64,000 nucleotides of DNA from Pseudomonas alliivorans (GTDB taxonomy: Bacteria; Pseudomonadota; Gammaproteobacteria; Pseudomonadales; Pseudomonadaceae): contig NZ_JAFFZW010000001.1 in assembly GCF_017826695.1 (NCBI RefSeq), positions 1 to 64,000 on the forward strand, written 5' to 3'. Below are positions 1-7,580 of the stretch, in pieces. The notes beneath the pieces are model-generated. The model was not told where the DNA came from. It saw only the letters and a list, made by a program, of their open reading frames with translations, and did not search any database. Each line of letters opens with the position of its first letter. The first letter of the stretch is position 1. The translations under genes were made by a program, and so were the position numbers.

Positions 1-612
1 CCTGTACCGGTATTGCCTGCGGCATCGATGACACCGGTATTGTTCAGGGTGATCAGGTTGGTGGTGCTGGTGATGTTGTTGGTCGGCGTGTAAGTCGCGG
101 TCCAGGTGATGCCGCCATTACTGCTGCTGACCGCGCTCAGCGTGCCATTGGCCACCGTCAGGTCGGCGTTGGTGAAACCGCTGACCGCTTCACTGAAGGT
201 AATGGTCACCAGTGAGGTCTCGCCCACGCTCAGTGCGTTGTCGGCAACCACGACGGTAGCCGTCGGGCGTGCAGTGTCGATGGCGTAGTTGTTCGAGGCT
301 GTGGTGCCAGTACCCACGTTGCCAGCCAGATCCTGAACGCCAGCCCGATTGAGGGTGATCTGATTCACCGAGCTGGTGAAGTTGTTGGTCGGCGTCAGGG
401 TCGCCGTCCAGGTGATACCGCCGTCGCTGCTGCTGACTGCGGTCAATGTACCGTTGGCCACCGTCAGGTCAGCATTGGTAAAACCGGTGACGGCTTCGCT
501 GAAGGTGATGGTCACCAGCGAAGTCTCGCCAACACTCAGCGTGGAGTCTGATACCACGACAGTGGCTGTCGGGGGCACATTATCGACCACGGCGTAGTTA
601 TTGGAGCTCAGT
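1..612 (-). repeat. Tandem 306-bp Ig-like repeats in the giant protein
   Basis: Two adjacent units are highly similar; for example GCCACCGTCA occurs at 151 and again at 457, a period of 306 bases or 102 residues. Each encodes an Ig-like module with VGETSLVTITFSEAV and LTVANGTL blocks. A third, more diverged unit lies at about 613-905. The array continues past the window edge, so the copy number is unknown. Confidence 0.85.
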
Positions 613-2714
613 GTGCCCGTGCCGATGTTGCCTGCGGCGTCCTGTACGGCCGAGGTTGCCAGGGTGATGGCGCTCGAACCCCCCGAAGTGTTGCTACCCG
701 CTGTGAAGGTGGCGGTCCAGGTGATGTTATTGGTGGTTGTCAGGTTAGTCAGCGTACCGTTTGGCGCGGTGATCTCGGAAATATCCAGGCCGAAGACAGG
801 TTCGCTGAACGTAATGGTAACGGTGGTCGTTGCGCCCGGGCTCAATGAGGTGTTGGCAATCACAATGCTTGAGCCGGTCGGTGCCGTCGTATCCGCCGTG
901 TAGGCGATGTTCAGTGTACCGCCGTCATTGAGGATGTTATTGACGGCTGTCGGCGACGAACCGTTGGTGCCGCCGGAGTAGGCTTGCCCGCCTGCGCCGC
1001 TGCCGCCCACGTTGCCGGTCATGGCTGAGTTGTTGCCGGCGGTGATGTTGACCGTACCTTTGTTCCAGATCCCGCCGATGCCGCGGCCACCGTTGCCACC
1101 GACCGTTCCGCCACCGCCACCGCCGCCAGCCGCGCCAATATTACTGCTGATGGTCGAGGTGCCGATAATCGCCAGAGTGCCGCTGGAAGCGTTATAGATG
1201 CCGCCTACGGCAGAGCCGCCTCTGCCGCCATTGCCGTCAAAGCCCGCGCCACCGCCACCGCCGCCAATGGTCCGGCCACCGCTGGAAGCCGTGCCGCCGT
1301 TGCCGCCGTTTGTGTATCCGGACACACCAAGGCCACCCGCACCGCCACCGGAAGCGTTACCTCCCTTGCCGCCCATGTAAACGGTATTGAACCCGGCACC
1401 ATTGCCGCCGGTGTTGGCAGAGGGAGCGGTGGGTGTATAGGTACCTGCTGCGCCGCCACTGGCACCATTTTGCCCTCCGATACCGCCACCACCGCCGCCA
1501 CCTCCGCCCACGGTCGGAGCCAGAACGCCGCCGCCGCCACCACCGCCGGAGGCGGCGTTGGCGGTGACCGTAACGTTACGCAGTGTGAGGTTGCCCGCGT
1601 TATTGATACCGCCGCCCAGCGCATCAGCCGCAGCAATGGCGGAGCCACTGTTTGCCCCCGCCGTGGTGGCCACACCTCGGGTAATGATCACGCCATCAAG
1701 CGTGGCTGTTGTCCCTGAGGTGACCCTGATGACGCTGGTTCTGTTCTGGCCATCCAGGGTGACATCTGCGACGCCGTCGTTATTGAGGTCGCCATCGATG
1801 GTGATATTTTTGTTCACAACCAGTTGAGTCTGCAGCGAGACAGTCATGCCAGTCGAGAAGGTCACGATATCGCCGTTCTGGGCGTTGGCCAGTGCATCGC
1901 GCAGTGTACCGGTGCCGGTGTTGCTGGCGGAGTTGACCGTAAAGGTCGCCAGTCCCCACTGGTAGGCGTCCATCGACTGCCGTGAAAGAGCGCTGACACT
2001 TTCGATACTGCCGGTCGCGATTTCCAGATCCCAGTCACCGCCCACGCCGGTGCGGTTGGTGGATGCGGCGATGTCACGACCCGTCAGCGTAGCCAGCGAG
2101 TCCACGAAGCTTAGACCCTGATCGCCCTCGGCGGTGTTGCAGGCGTAGATCAGAATGTCGCCGCCTGTGTTGATATCGTTGCCGATCTCGGCCAGCAGGG
2201 CACTGCGTTGCGAGAGGTTGTCGGCCGACACATAGCTGTTGCCCAGCCAAAGATCGCCCGAGTTGCCGTGCGCAATGATCTGTACCGAGCTGACGCCTTG
2301 ATGGGAGCCCAGATAGTCGGCGATCTGTTGCAGGCCGTCTTTGGTGGCATCCAGTTCGACCACTTGAGCGCCAGGGGCAACGCCTGCCAGCAGACTGGCG
2401 GAGTCCTTGACCCGCGAGTCGACGAACACCACGGTGCTGCCAGGCACTGCAGCAGGTCTGGCGGTGACATCCGCCGTGGCATCGGGCTGAGAATGCTCAC
2501 CATTGCTGGCACTACTGGCCTGTTCGGCGCTTTTGGCAGCTGCGTCAGGCGTTGGCTGGGCGTCCGGCTGAGCTGCCGCTTCCACGACTGTCGCCGCTAC
2601 CGCGCCGTCGAACAACATGCGGGGCTCAAGAGACATGATCATCGGGGAAGCGGGGGAGGTCGCACTCGAAGGTGCCCGCTTTGCAATCCGCGAATTTTTG
2701 TTATTCCACCACAT
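1..2714 (-). CDS. Giant LEPR-XLL / DUF4347 repeat surface protein (3' end outside window)
   Basis: An uninterrupted frame runs from an ATG at 2714 off the left edge (about 904 codons seen). Residues 26-36 carry the LEPR-XLL signature (LEPRMLFDGA). About 92-255 form a DUF4347 domain beginning VVFVDSRV and containing a QIIAHGNSGDLWLG stretch. About 250-385 look like a right-handed beta-helix region starting with TGTGTLRDAL. About 385-570 are extremely glycine-rich with poly-Gly runs. From about 605 come Ig-like repeats of about 102 residues (TVTITFSEPV, LTVANGTL and ITWTATFT motifs). Proteins of this architecture are usually large exported adhesins, often sent out by type I secretion. The C-terminus and any secretion signal cannot be seen. 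It follows the sulfotransferase gene by 43 bases, suggesting cotranscription. No recognised catalytic function. Confidence 0.85.
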   Translation of the reverse strand, partial: MWWNNKNSRIAKRAPSSATSPASPMIMSLEPRMLFDGAVAATVVEAAAQPDAQPTPDAAAKSAEQASSASNGEHSQPDATADVTARPAAVPGSTVVFVDSRVKDSASLLAGVAPGAQVVELDATKDGLQQIADYLGSHQGVSSVQIIAHGNSGDLWLGNSYVSADNLSQRSALLAEIGNDINTGGDILIYACNTAEGDQGLSFVDSLATLTGRDIAASTNRTGVGGDWDLEIATGSIESVSALSRQSMDAYQWGLATFTVNSASNTGTGTLRDALANAQNGDIVTFSTGMTVSLQTQLVVNKNITIDGDLNNDGVADVTLDGQNRTSVIRVTSGTTATLDGVIITRGVATTAGANSGSAIAAADALGGGINNAGNLTLRNVTVTANAASGGGGGGGVLAPTVGGGGGGGGGIGGQNGASGGAAGTYTPTAPSANTGGNGAGFNTVYMGGKGGNASGGGAGGLGVSGYTNGGNGGTASSGGRTIGGGGGGAGFDGNGGRGGSAVGGIYNASSGTLAIIGTSTISSNIGAAGGGGGGGTVGGNGGRGIGGIWNKGTVNITAGNNSAMTGNVGGSGAGGQAYSGGTNGSSPTAVNNILNDGGTLNIAYTADTTAPTGSSIVIANTSLSPGATTTVTITFSEPVFGLDISEITAPNGTLTNLTTTNNITWTATFTAGSNTSGGSSAITLATSAVQDAAGNIGTGTLSSNNYAVVDNVPPTATVVVSDSTLSVGETSLVTITFSEAVTGFTNADLTVANGTLTAVSSSDGGITWTATLTPTNNFTSSVNQITLNRAGVQDLAGNVGTGTTASNNYAIDTARPTATVVVADNALSVGETSLVTITFSEAVSGFTNADLTVANGTLSAVSSSNGGITWTATYTPTNNITSTTNLITLNNTGVIDAAGNTGT

Positions 2715-2757
2715 ACTGCTCACCCAGGATCGAACGTTACGACCTATAAAGCCGCGA

Positions 2758-3594
2758 TCACTTGACCGCAGCGTCTGATTTCATGCGGATGACATTGGCT
2801 GCGCTGGCAGCCCCGTCATTCCAGAACGACAGTTTTGAATACTGTTCAAACAGATCCGGCGGCAGGATGGTGGCTCTCGGCTCCAGCGCGACGCGCGGTT
2901 TGACCTTGTGCAGGCCGGACACGCCCAGTGCGTCATCGAACTGGGGAGCGTCATAGGAAAGGTTGTTGAAGTCGTGTTCGAACCAGGGTTCGTCGATGAA
3001 GTCATAGACCAGCCGCATGACCCGGTCCGGCGCCTGAGACAGCAGGTCGTAATCGATCAGCAGAATCGAGCCTGCGTGTTCGCCGTAATAGGCTTCCTTG
3101 AGTGACGCCCAGGCAAAACCCACCAGCCTGTTGCGCTGTGCCAGGGTTTCCACGCGGCTGTAGACCGTATTGCGCTCTACGTCATCATTGAATAGCCGGG
3201 TGTTTTCGAACGGATTGGCACGATACAGGCGCTCGATGCTGTCCATCACCCAGGCCACGTTGCGCACGCAGGCAATCATCCTGCATTGCGGAAACAGATC
3301 CTTCAGCGCAGGTAATCTGGAGGTCCATCCGCGACTGGTATCGAACACCACATCCTTCGCGGACTGGTCGGCGTAATAGGAATCGAAGATGCCGCGCAGC
3401 AGGCGACGACGCATGTCGGTGCTGATCACAGAGGAGAATTCACTGCCTGCGCTGCACTGACCCAGAATGCTCGAAAACAATGAACCAACCGGGCTGCTCA
3501 TACCCGCGTGGAAGCGCGGGTTCTGCAACAGAATGGCGGACAGCAGGGTAGACCCTGATCGAGGCAAACCTGCGATGAAATGGAATTTCTGCAT
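2758..3594 (-). CDS. Sulfotransferase family protein
   Basis: A 278-residue protein starting MQKFHFIAG and containing GLPRSGSTLLSAIL at about 9-22. This is the P-loop-like 5' phosphosulfate-binding motif of PAPS-dependent sulfotransferases, which move sulfate from PAPS to a hydroxyl or amine. A second conserved block, VRNVAWVMDSIERLYRANPFE, lies near residue 115 and fits the 3'-phosphate-binding region. No signal peptide is visible, so it is probably cytosolic. It is the gene immediately upstream of the giant LEPR-XLL protein on the same strand. The acceptor (protein, glycan or small molecule) cannot be told from sequence; modification of the neighbouring surface protein is only an inference. 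Confidence 0.85.
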   Translation of the reverse strand: MQKFHFIAGLPRSGSTLLSAILLQNPRFHAGMSSPVGSLFSSILGQCSAGSEFSSVISTDMRRRLLRGIFDSYYADQSAKDVVFDTSRGWTSRLPALKDLFPQCRMIACVRNVAWVMDSIERLYRANPFENTRLFNDDVERNTVYSRVETLAQRNRLVGFAWASLKEAYYGEHAGSILLIDYDLLSQAPDRVMRLVYDFIDEPWFEHDFNNLSYDAPQFDDALGVSGLHKVKPRVALEPRATILPPDLFEQYSKLSFWNDGAASAANVIRMKSDAAVK

Positions 3595-3981
3595 CCGTGC
3601 GTCCAGAAGTATGGAGGTGCTTTCGAGTGTGTGCGCAACGTATCAAAACGTCTGCATATGGTAGTACTTCGACATCATCCTGCATGTCTTGAGTAACGAA
3701 AAAGGGGGCAAAATCGAGCGAAAAGCTCAGGCTCCCGGATTTATTGAGCTAAAGAATCCAACTTTTGACATTTATCAGATGAACGGTACTGAACTTTGTA
3801 TGATGGATGGCATTTTGCCGCCGGATATTTCCGGCCCATTCATATGAGTGGAAGTGTGAACAGGTCTGAGGAAGCAAAAAACTCGCATGGCACAAGGCTG
3901 CGTCTACGCTTTTATCCTGCCACCCAAGGGCACATGCTCCGGTGGATCGAAGGTATCCCATGTCGTAAAAGGATGAAGCGT
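3595..3981. promoter_or_regulatory. Divergent intergenic region, sulfotransferase / tail-collar gene
   Basis: About 390 bases between divergently read genes hold no convincing gene. A TTGACA hexamer at 3765-3770 could be the -35 element of a rightward promoter, but the -10 candidate 16 bases on (TACTGA) is poor. The region is more AT-rich than its flanks, as expected for a two-way promoter. Reading frames crossing it lack a ribosome site and family resemblance. Confidence 0.35.
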
Positions 3982-4572
3982 ATGGAAGTTTTTATGGGTT
4001 CGATCATGACGTTTGGTTTCCCTTTCGCGCCTTCCGGTTGGGCGCAGTGCAATGGGCAGACCATGAACGTCAATCAATATGCAGCGTTGTTTGCATTGCT
4101 GGGTGTCACCTATGGCGGTAACGGGCAGCAGACCTTCATGCTGCCGAATCTGCAAGGCAGGGTGCCGGTCTGTCAGGGACAGGGCACAGGGCTGTCTGCC
4201 CGTGTGATGGGAACGGCTTCTGGCGTTGAAACGCTCACCGTAGGCATCAACAACATGCCTGCTCATGTGCATCAGATGAGTACGCTGACAGCCACCACCA
4301 CCATCAATCTGGCCAGTTCTCCGGTGGCCGGTGCCTCCATCGCACCGACCACTACCAACGCTTTTATCGGCGCATCGACCACCGGTCCCAGTTCCGCGAA
4401 TATATTTTCACCGGATGCAGGGAGCGCGCCTGTGGTTCAGAAAGGCGTTAGCACCGCCATCAGCGGGACCATGCAGCCAGCCGGAGGCAGTCAGCCGCTG
4501 AGCAGCATGAACCCGTTTCTGGTCGTGAACTTCAGTATTGCCCTGCAAGGTTATTTCCCGCCGCGGGATTGA
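3982..4572 (+). CDS. Phage tail-collar domain protein (microcystin-dependent protein-like)
   Basis: The protein has 196 residues from the ATG at 3982, chosen because AAAGGA sits 9 bases upstream; a longer in-frame start at 3796 has no such site. The N-terminal half carries the tail-collar fold signatures: FPFAPSGWAQCNGQ, then YAALFALLGVTYGGNGQQTFMLPNLQGRVPV. A central Thr/Ser/Ala-rich stretch is followed by the conserved ending LSSMNPFLVVNFSIALQGYFP. This family includes phage short-tail-fibre proteins and the cyanobacterial microcystin-dependent proteins. No other phage gene is near, so it is not prophage debris. It is followed 52 bases on by the DUF6916-like gene. Role unknown; location is probably extracellular or surface by analogy. 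Confidence 0.85.
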   Translation: MEVFMGSIMTFGFPFAPSGWAQCNGQTMNVNQYAALFALLGVTYGGNGQQTFMLPNLQGRVPVCQGQGTGLSARVMGTASGVETLTVGINNMPAHVHQMSTLTATTTINLASSPVAGASIAPTTTNAFIGASTTGPSSANIFSPDAGSAPVVQKGVSTAISGTMQPAGGSQPLSSMNPFLVVNFSIALQGYFPPRD

Positions 4573-4624
4573 TCTTGCCCGAGTCCAGGGAAGGACTCTT
4601 CATCACTCTTCGCTGGAGATGTTC

Positions 4625-4936
4625 ATGCTGCATGAAGTCAACGTGGATAATTTTCGAGTCATGCTGGGCTGTGTCTGCACGCTGCAACTGAGCGATGGCA
4701 GTCAATTGCCGGTTCGTGTTTCATCGGTCATCGAAAAGCCGCAAGCGCGCCTTGCTGAAGACCGACGCCTGCCATTCAATGTGTCTCTGAGTTCTCTGGA
4801 GCCCAGCGAGTTCATCGATGGGGCATGCGCAGTCGTGCTGCCGGAAATGGGACTGCTGCAGGACGTGTTCGTGTCTCGCGTACCGGCAATGGGGCGCGAC
4901 GAAAACCTGGCGTATTACTGCATCAGCTTCAACTGA
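4625..4936 (+). CDS. DUF6916-like small protein
   Basis: A 103-residue protein beginning MLHEVNVDNFRVMLG. I chose the ATG at 4625 because GGAG lies 6 bases before it; the ATG at 4619 would be too close. The pattern (an opening segment setting up a beta-rich fold, then FNVSLSSLEPSEF and a VVLPEMGLLQDVFVSRVP segment, ending with YYCISFN) fits, from memory, the DUF6916 family found beside tail-collar proteins. It has no signal peptide or membrane segment. It probably forms a two-gene unit with the tail-collar gene and may be its partner or chaperone, which is inference. Confidence 0.6.
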   Translation: MLHEVNVDNFRVMLGCVCTLQLSDGSQLPVRVSSVIEKPQARLAEDRRLPFNVSLSSLEPSEFIDGACAVVLPEMGLLQDVFVSRVPAMGRDENLAYYCISFN

Positions 4937-4937
4937 G

Positions 4938-5456
4938 TCACAGTGTCCGGGCCTTGATGTTTTGGCCCGGATACCACACCAGTCGCTGCGCTGCCACGTC
5001 CTGCTCCTGCACCTGAAACCCCAGTGCCAGATAATGCCGGAGCGCGTGAGGGTTGTTGGCCCAGACCACCGTCGCCACCGGACAGCGAATTTGCTCAGCC
5101 GCCTGCTGCACCCCTTGCAGTACGACTCGGCCGTAGCCTTTACCACGTGCAGCGGGAATGAATGCCAGGTACAGCACACGAATTTCGTTGTGGCCGAAGT
5201 CGATCACCAGTGCGCCGATGCAAGTGCCGAGCTTCTCGACCACGTAATACATCGCGTTGGGAAAGTGATCGCCCAGACCTTGCTCTTGAACCCGGAACTG
5301 CTGGCTGATCACGTCCTCGATCTGCTCGCGCTCACCGTCGATAAATTGCAGGTCCGGCCGGGCCGAATGGTAGAGCGCCTGCAGAAATGCTGCGTCCGAT
5401 GCGCTTGAAGGCCGCACGACCAGTCCGTCGGTATTGGCAAAAGGCGTATTGCTCAT
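4938..5456 (-). CDS. GNAT family N-acetyltransferase
   Basis: A 172-residue GCN5-related acetyltransferase. The acetyl-CoA pyrophosphate-binding segment reads ARGKGYGRVVL at about 108-118, preceded by the beta-strand LYLAFIPA, and the C-terminal part has the usual NNPHALRHYLALGF motif. It is the last gene of the minus-strand operon, starting 27 bases after the M50 protease gene, and converges with the DUF6916-like gene (1 base between stops). The substrate is unknown. Its place at the end of an export operon suggests modification of an exported or regulatory protein, but GNATs are often unlinked in function to neighbours. Confidence 0.85.
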   Translation of the reverse strand: MSNTPFANTDGLVVRPSSASDAAFLQALYHSARPDLQFIDGEREQIEDVISQQFRVQEQGLGDHFPNAMYYVVEKLGTCIGALVIDFGHNEIRVLYLAFIPAARGKGYGRVVLQGVQQAAEQIRCPVATVVWANNPHALRHYLALGFQVQEQDVAAQRLVWYPGQNIKARTL

Positions 5457-5483
5457 CCTTGCTGTCCTCTGTCCGTGTAACGC

Positions 5484-7580
5484 TTAAAATCCGCTTTCGC
5501 GCACCCCGAGTGCGGCCAGCCGTCTCCAGGTTGCGCCCAGCAGCGATTCGCTGCGGCCCTGGATGATCGCCACACCGCGTAGTGGCTGAGGGGCGGCACT
5601 GACCGCGTCGGTGAGTTGAAGCCTGACGCCGTATTGCGCCTGTACCGGCTCCGCCCGCTGGTTCTCATCGCGGCGCACGGCTATCGGGCCGTGATGATCG
5701 GAACTCAGGGCTTCCTGATCCAGATACTCGACGCCATTGGTGTCGACTTCCTGCAACTCGACCGGCAGCGATTCGCGCATCGGGTCGTCGGCGATGAACC
5801 GGCCCCGGTCGCCGGGCGCGATACGCCACAAGGCATTTTCCGCCACGTAACCGCGGATCCGTGAGCCTTGCTCGACGATTCTCAGCACAGGATCTCTGGT
5901 GGAAATCCAGCGACCGGCGCTCAATTGCGGCATCAGATCACGCACTTGTCCGGCTTTCGGCGCGCGCAGCAGCAGGCGTTCGCGACGGGCCGCCAGCCCG
6001 CGATATTCAGCGACCGCTTCGGCGAGACGCTGCTCCAGAATGCCTGCATCGGCGGCGGTCTCGCTGCGTCCTGCCTGGCGACGCATCTGCAACTGCAGGA
6101 TATCGATTTCACGCCGCACAATGCTCTGACGTGAATCGATGTCCGGCGATTCCAGTTCCATCAGCACTGCGCCTTGCTCGACATGTTGACCGTCCTGCAC
6201 ATTGACCTGCTTTACTCGGGCAGCAGCGGGAGCATGGATTGCTGTCACGCTCCGGGCTTCCAGCATCACCGGCAGCTCGACGCTGTTGCTCCACGGCACG
6301 GTCAGCAGCAGCACCAACGTCAGCAATGCCGCAGCGCTCAGCAGTACGCGTGGTGTATAGGCCTGTTCGCGGTTGGCCCACCAGTGACGGGTTTCCTTGA
6401 AAATCGGCAGAAAGATGAACCAGCCCAGTTCCACCAGCATCAGGAAAATCCCCAGCAGTTTGAAAAACAGGTGATAGACCGCAAGGGCGATTCCGAAGAA
6501 CAGCGCAGCACGCCACAACCACGACAGATAGCCCCACCACAGCAAGCGGCGCTGCATGACCGGAGACCAGAGCTCGGGGGCGGGCTCGCCGTAACCGAAA
6601 AGCGTTTCACGTAACCGCCAGCGGCACAGGGCGAAGGCGCGACCTTGCAGGTTGTCGACTTCCCATAAATCGCTGATCAGAAAGTAGCCATCGAAGCGCA
6701 TGAACGGGTTGAGGTTGACGATCACGGTGGTGATCCAGGTCGCGCTGGCGAGCATGAAGGCGGCGGTACGCGCCGGCCCGTCGGGCAACAGCGACCAGGC
6801 CAGCAGCGCAATACAGGCCAGCACCATTTCTGCGAGCACACCGCCTGCGCCGATCAACAGCCTGGCGCGACGATCGTTCACGCGCCAGGCGTCACTGACG
6901 TCTGTATAGAACAGCGGCAGCAACACCATGAATGCTACGCCCATGCTTTGCACTCGGCAGCCGGCGCGCTTGGCCATGAACGCATGGCCGAATTCGTGGC
7001 AAAGCTTTGCGAAAAACAGCGCGATGCCGAACGACAGCGCACCGCCCAGGCTGAACAGGTGCGGGAAGGTACCGGTGAAACGCTGCCAGTCGCGGGCGAC
7101 CAGAAACACGCCCAGGCCCAGCGTCAGTGGCAGGCCATAACGCAGCAGGCTCGGGCCGAACCGTTGCAGCCAGGGCCAGATGCGGTTGAGAAACGCGTCC
7201 GGTCGCCACAGCGGGATGCGGAAAAACAGGTATTGATGGAGCAGCATTTGCCACAGACCCTGCCGCGATGCCGACGCCTTGGCGACATAACTGGCGCGCT
7301 GTTCGGGGTCCAGAGCGACGATCAGGTCGTGTCCGCGTAGAAAGCGTAGTAGTTCTTCCACGTCTGGATTGCCCAGAGGCAGCCCCGGCTCACGGTTGGC
7401 CGCTTGCAGCACTCGCGTGGCGTCGCCCAGCGCCCAATGGCGCAGCAGGCGAATGGCCTGAGTCCCCAGCTTGAAGTAGCGACCGCGCACCGGATCGGCC
7501 AGTGTCCAGCGCGGCGAGCCGTCCAGGGCCGCAGCGGCGCTGGTGAGCTGCAGATCGGCTCGCAGGCCGGGCAGGTTCAT
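5484..7580 (-). CDS. M50 (site-2) metalloprotease fused to HlyD-like domain, PqqD-like N-terminus
   Basis: A 698-residue polytopic membrane protein. Residues about 20-95 resemble a PqqD/RRE-type winged-helix segment (GRYFKLGTQAIRLLRHW, then VEELLRFLRGHDLI). Next comes an M50 core with zinc ligands HEFGH at 195-199 and NPFMRFDGYF at 291-300 supplying the third ligand, among several hydrophobic helices (about 147-165, 180-194, 243-266, 272-290, 345-400, 411-430). Residues about 440-690 form a HlyD/biotinyl-lipoyl adaptor part (IHAPAAARVKQVNVQDGQHVEQG and a coiled coil near 480-545). Related fusions are annotated as putative peptide zinc metalloproteases, some in peptide-export loci. The ATG overlaps the upstream stop by one base (TAATG). 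Proteolysis coupled to export is inferred. Confidence 0.85.
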   Translation of the reverse strand: MNLPGLRADLQLTSAAAALDGSPRWTLADPVRGRYFKLGTQAIRLLRHWALGDATRVLQAANREPGLPLGNPDVEELLRFLRGHDLIVALDPEQRASYVAKASASRQGLWQMLLHQYLFFRIPLWRPDAFLNRIWPWLQRFGPSLLRYGLPLTLGLGVFLVARDWQRFTGTFPHLFSLGGALSFGIALFFAKLCHEFGHAFMAKRAGCRVQSMGVAFMVLLPLFYTDVSDAWRVNDRRARLLIGAGGVLAEMVLACIALLAWSLLPDGPARTAAFMLASATWITTVIVNLNPFMRFDGYFLISDLWEVDNLQGRAFALCRWRLRETLFGYGEPAPELWSPVMQRRLLWWGYLSWLWRAALFFGIALAVYHLFFKLLGIFLMLVELGWFIFLPIFKETRHWWANREQAYTPRVLLSAAALLTLVLLLTVPWSNSVELPVMLEARSVTAIHAPAAARVKQVNVQDGQHVEQGAVLMELESPDIDSRQSIVRREIDILQLQMRRQAGRSETAADAGILEQRLAEAVAEYRGLAARRERLLLRAPKAGQVRDLMPQLSAGRWISTRDPVLRIVEQGSRIRGYVAENALWRIAPGDRGRFIADDPMRESLPVELQEVDTNGVEYLDQEALSSDHHGPIAVRRDENQRAEPVQAQYGVRLQLTDAVSAAPQPLRGVAIIQGRSESLLGATWRRLAALGVRESGF

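Noticed and set aside
1..2714. Separate small genes on either strand in the glycine-rich region
   Set aside because: They are frames created by GGC/GCC-rich repeats; one continuous 904-codon frame with recognisable domains explains the region.
3796..3981. N-terminal extension of the tail-collar protein
   Set aside because: The added 62 residues lack family similarity and a ribosome site; AAAGGA precedes the ATG at 3982.
3982..4936. Prophage remnant
   Set aside because: Only a collar-type protein and a small partner are present; no other tail, capsid, lysis or integrase genes occur nearby.
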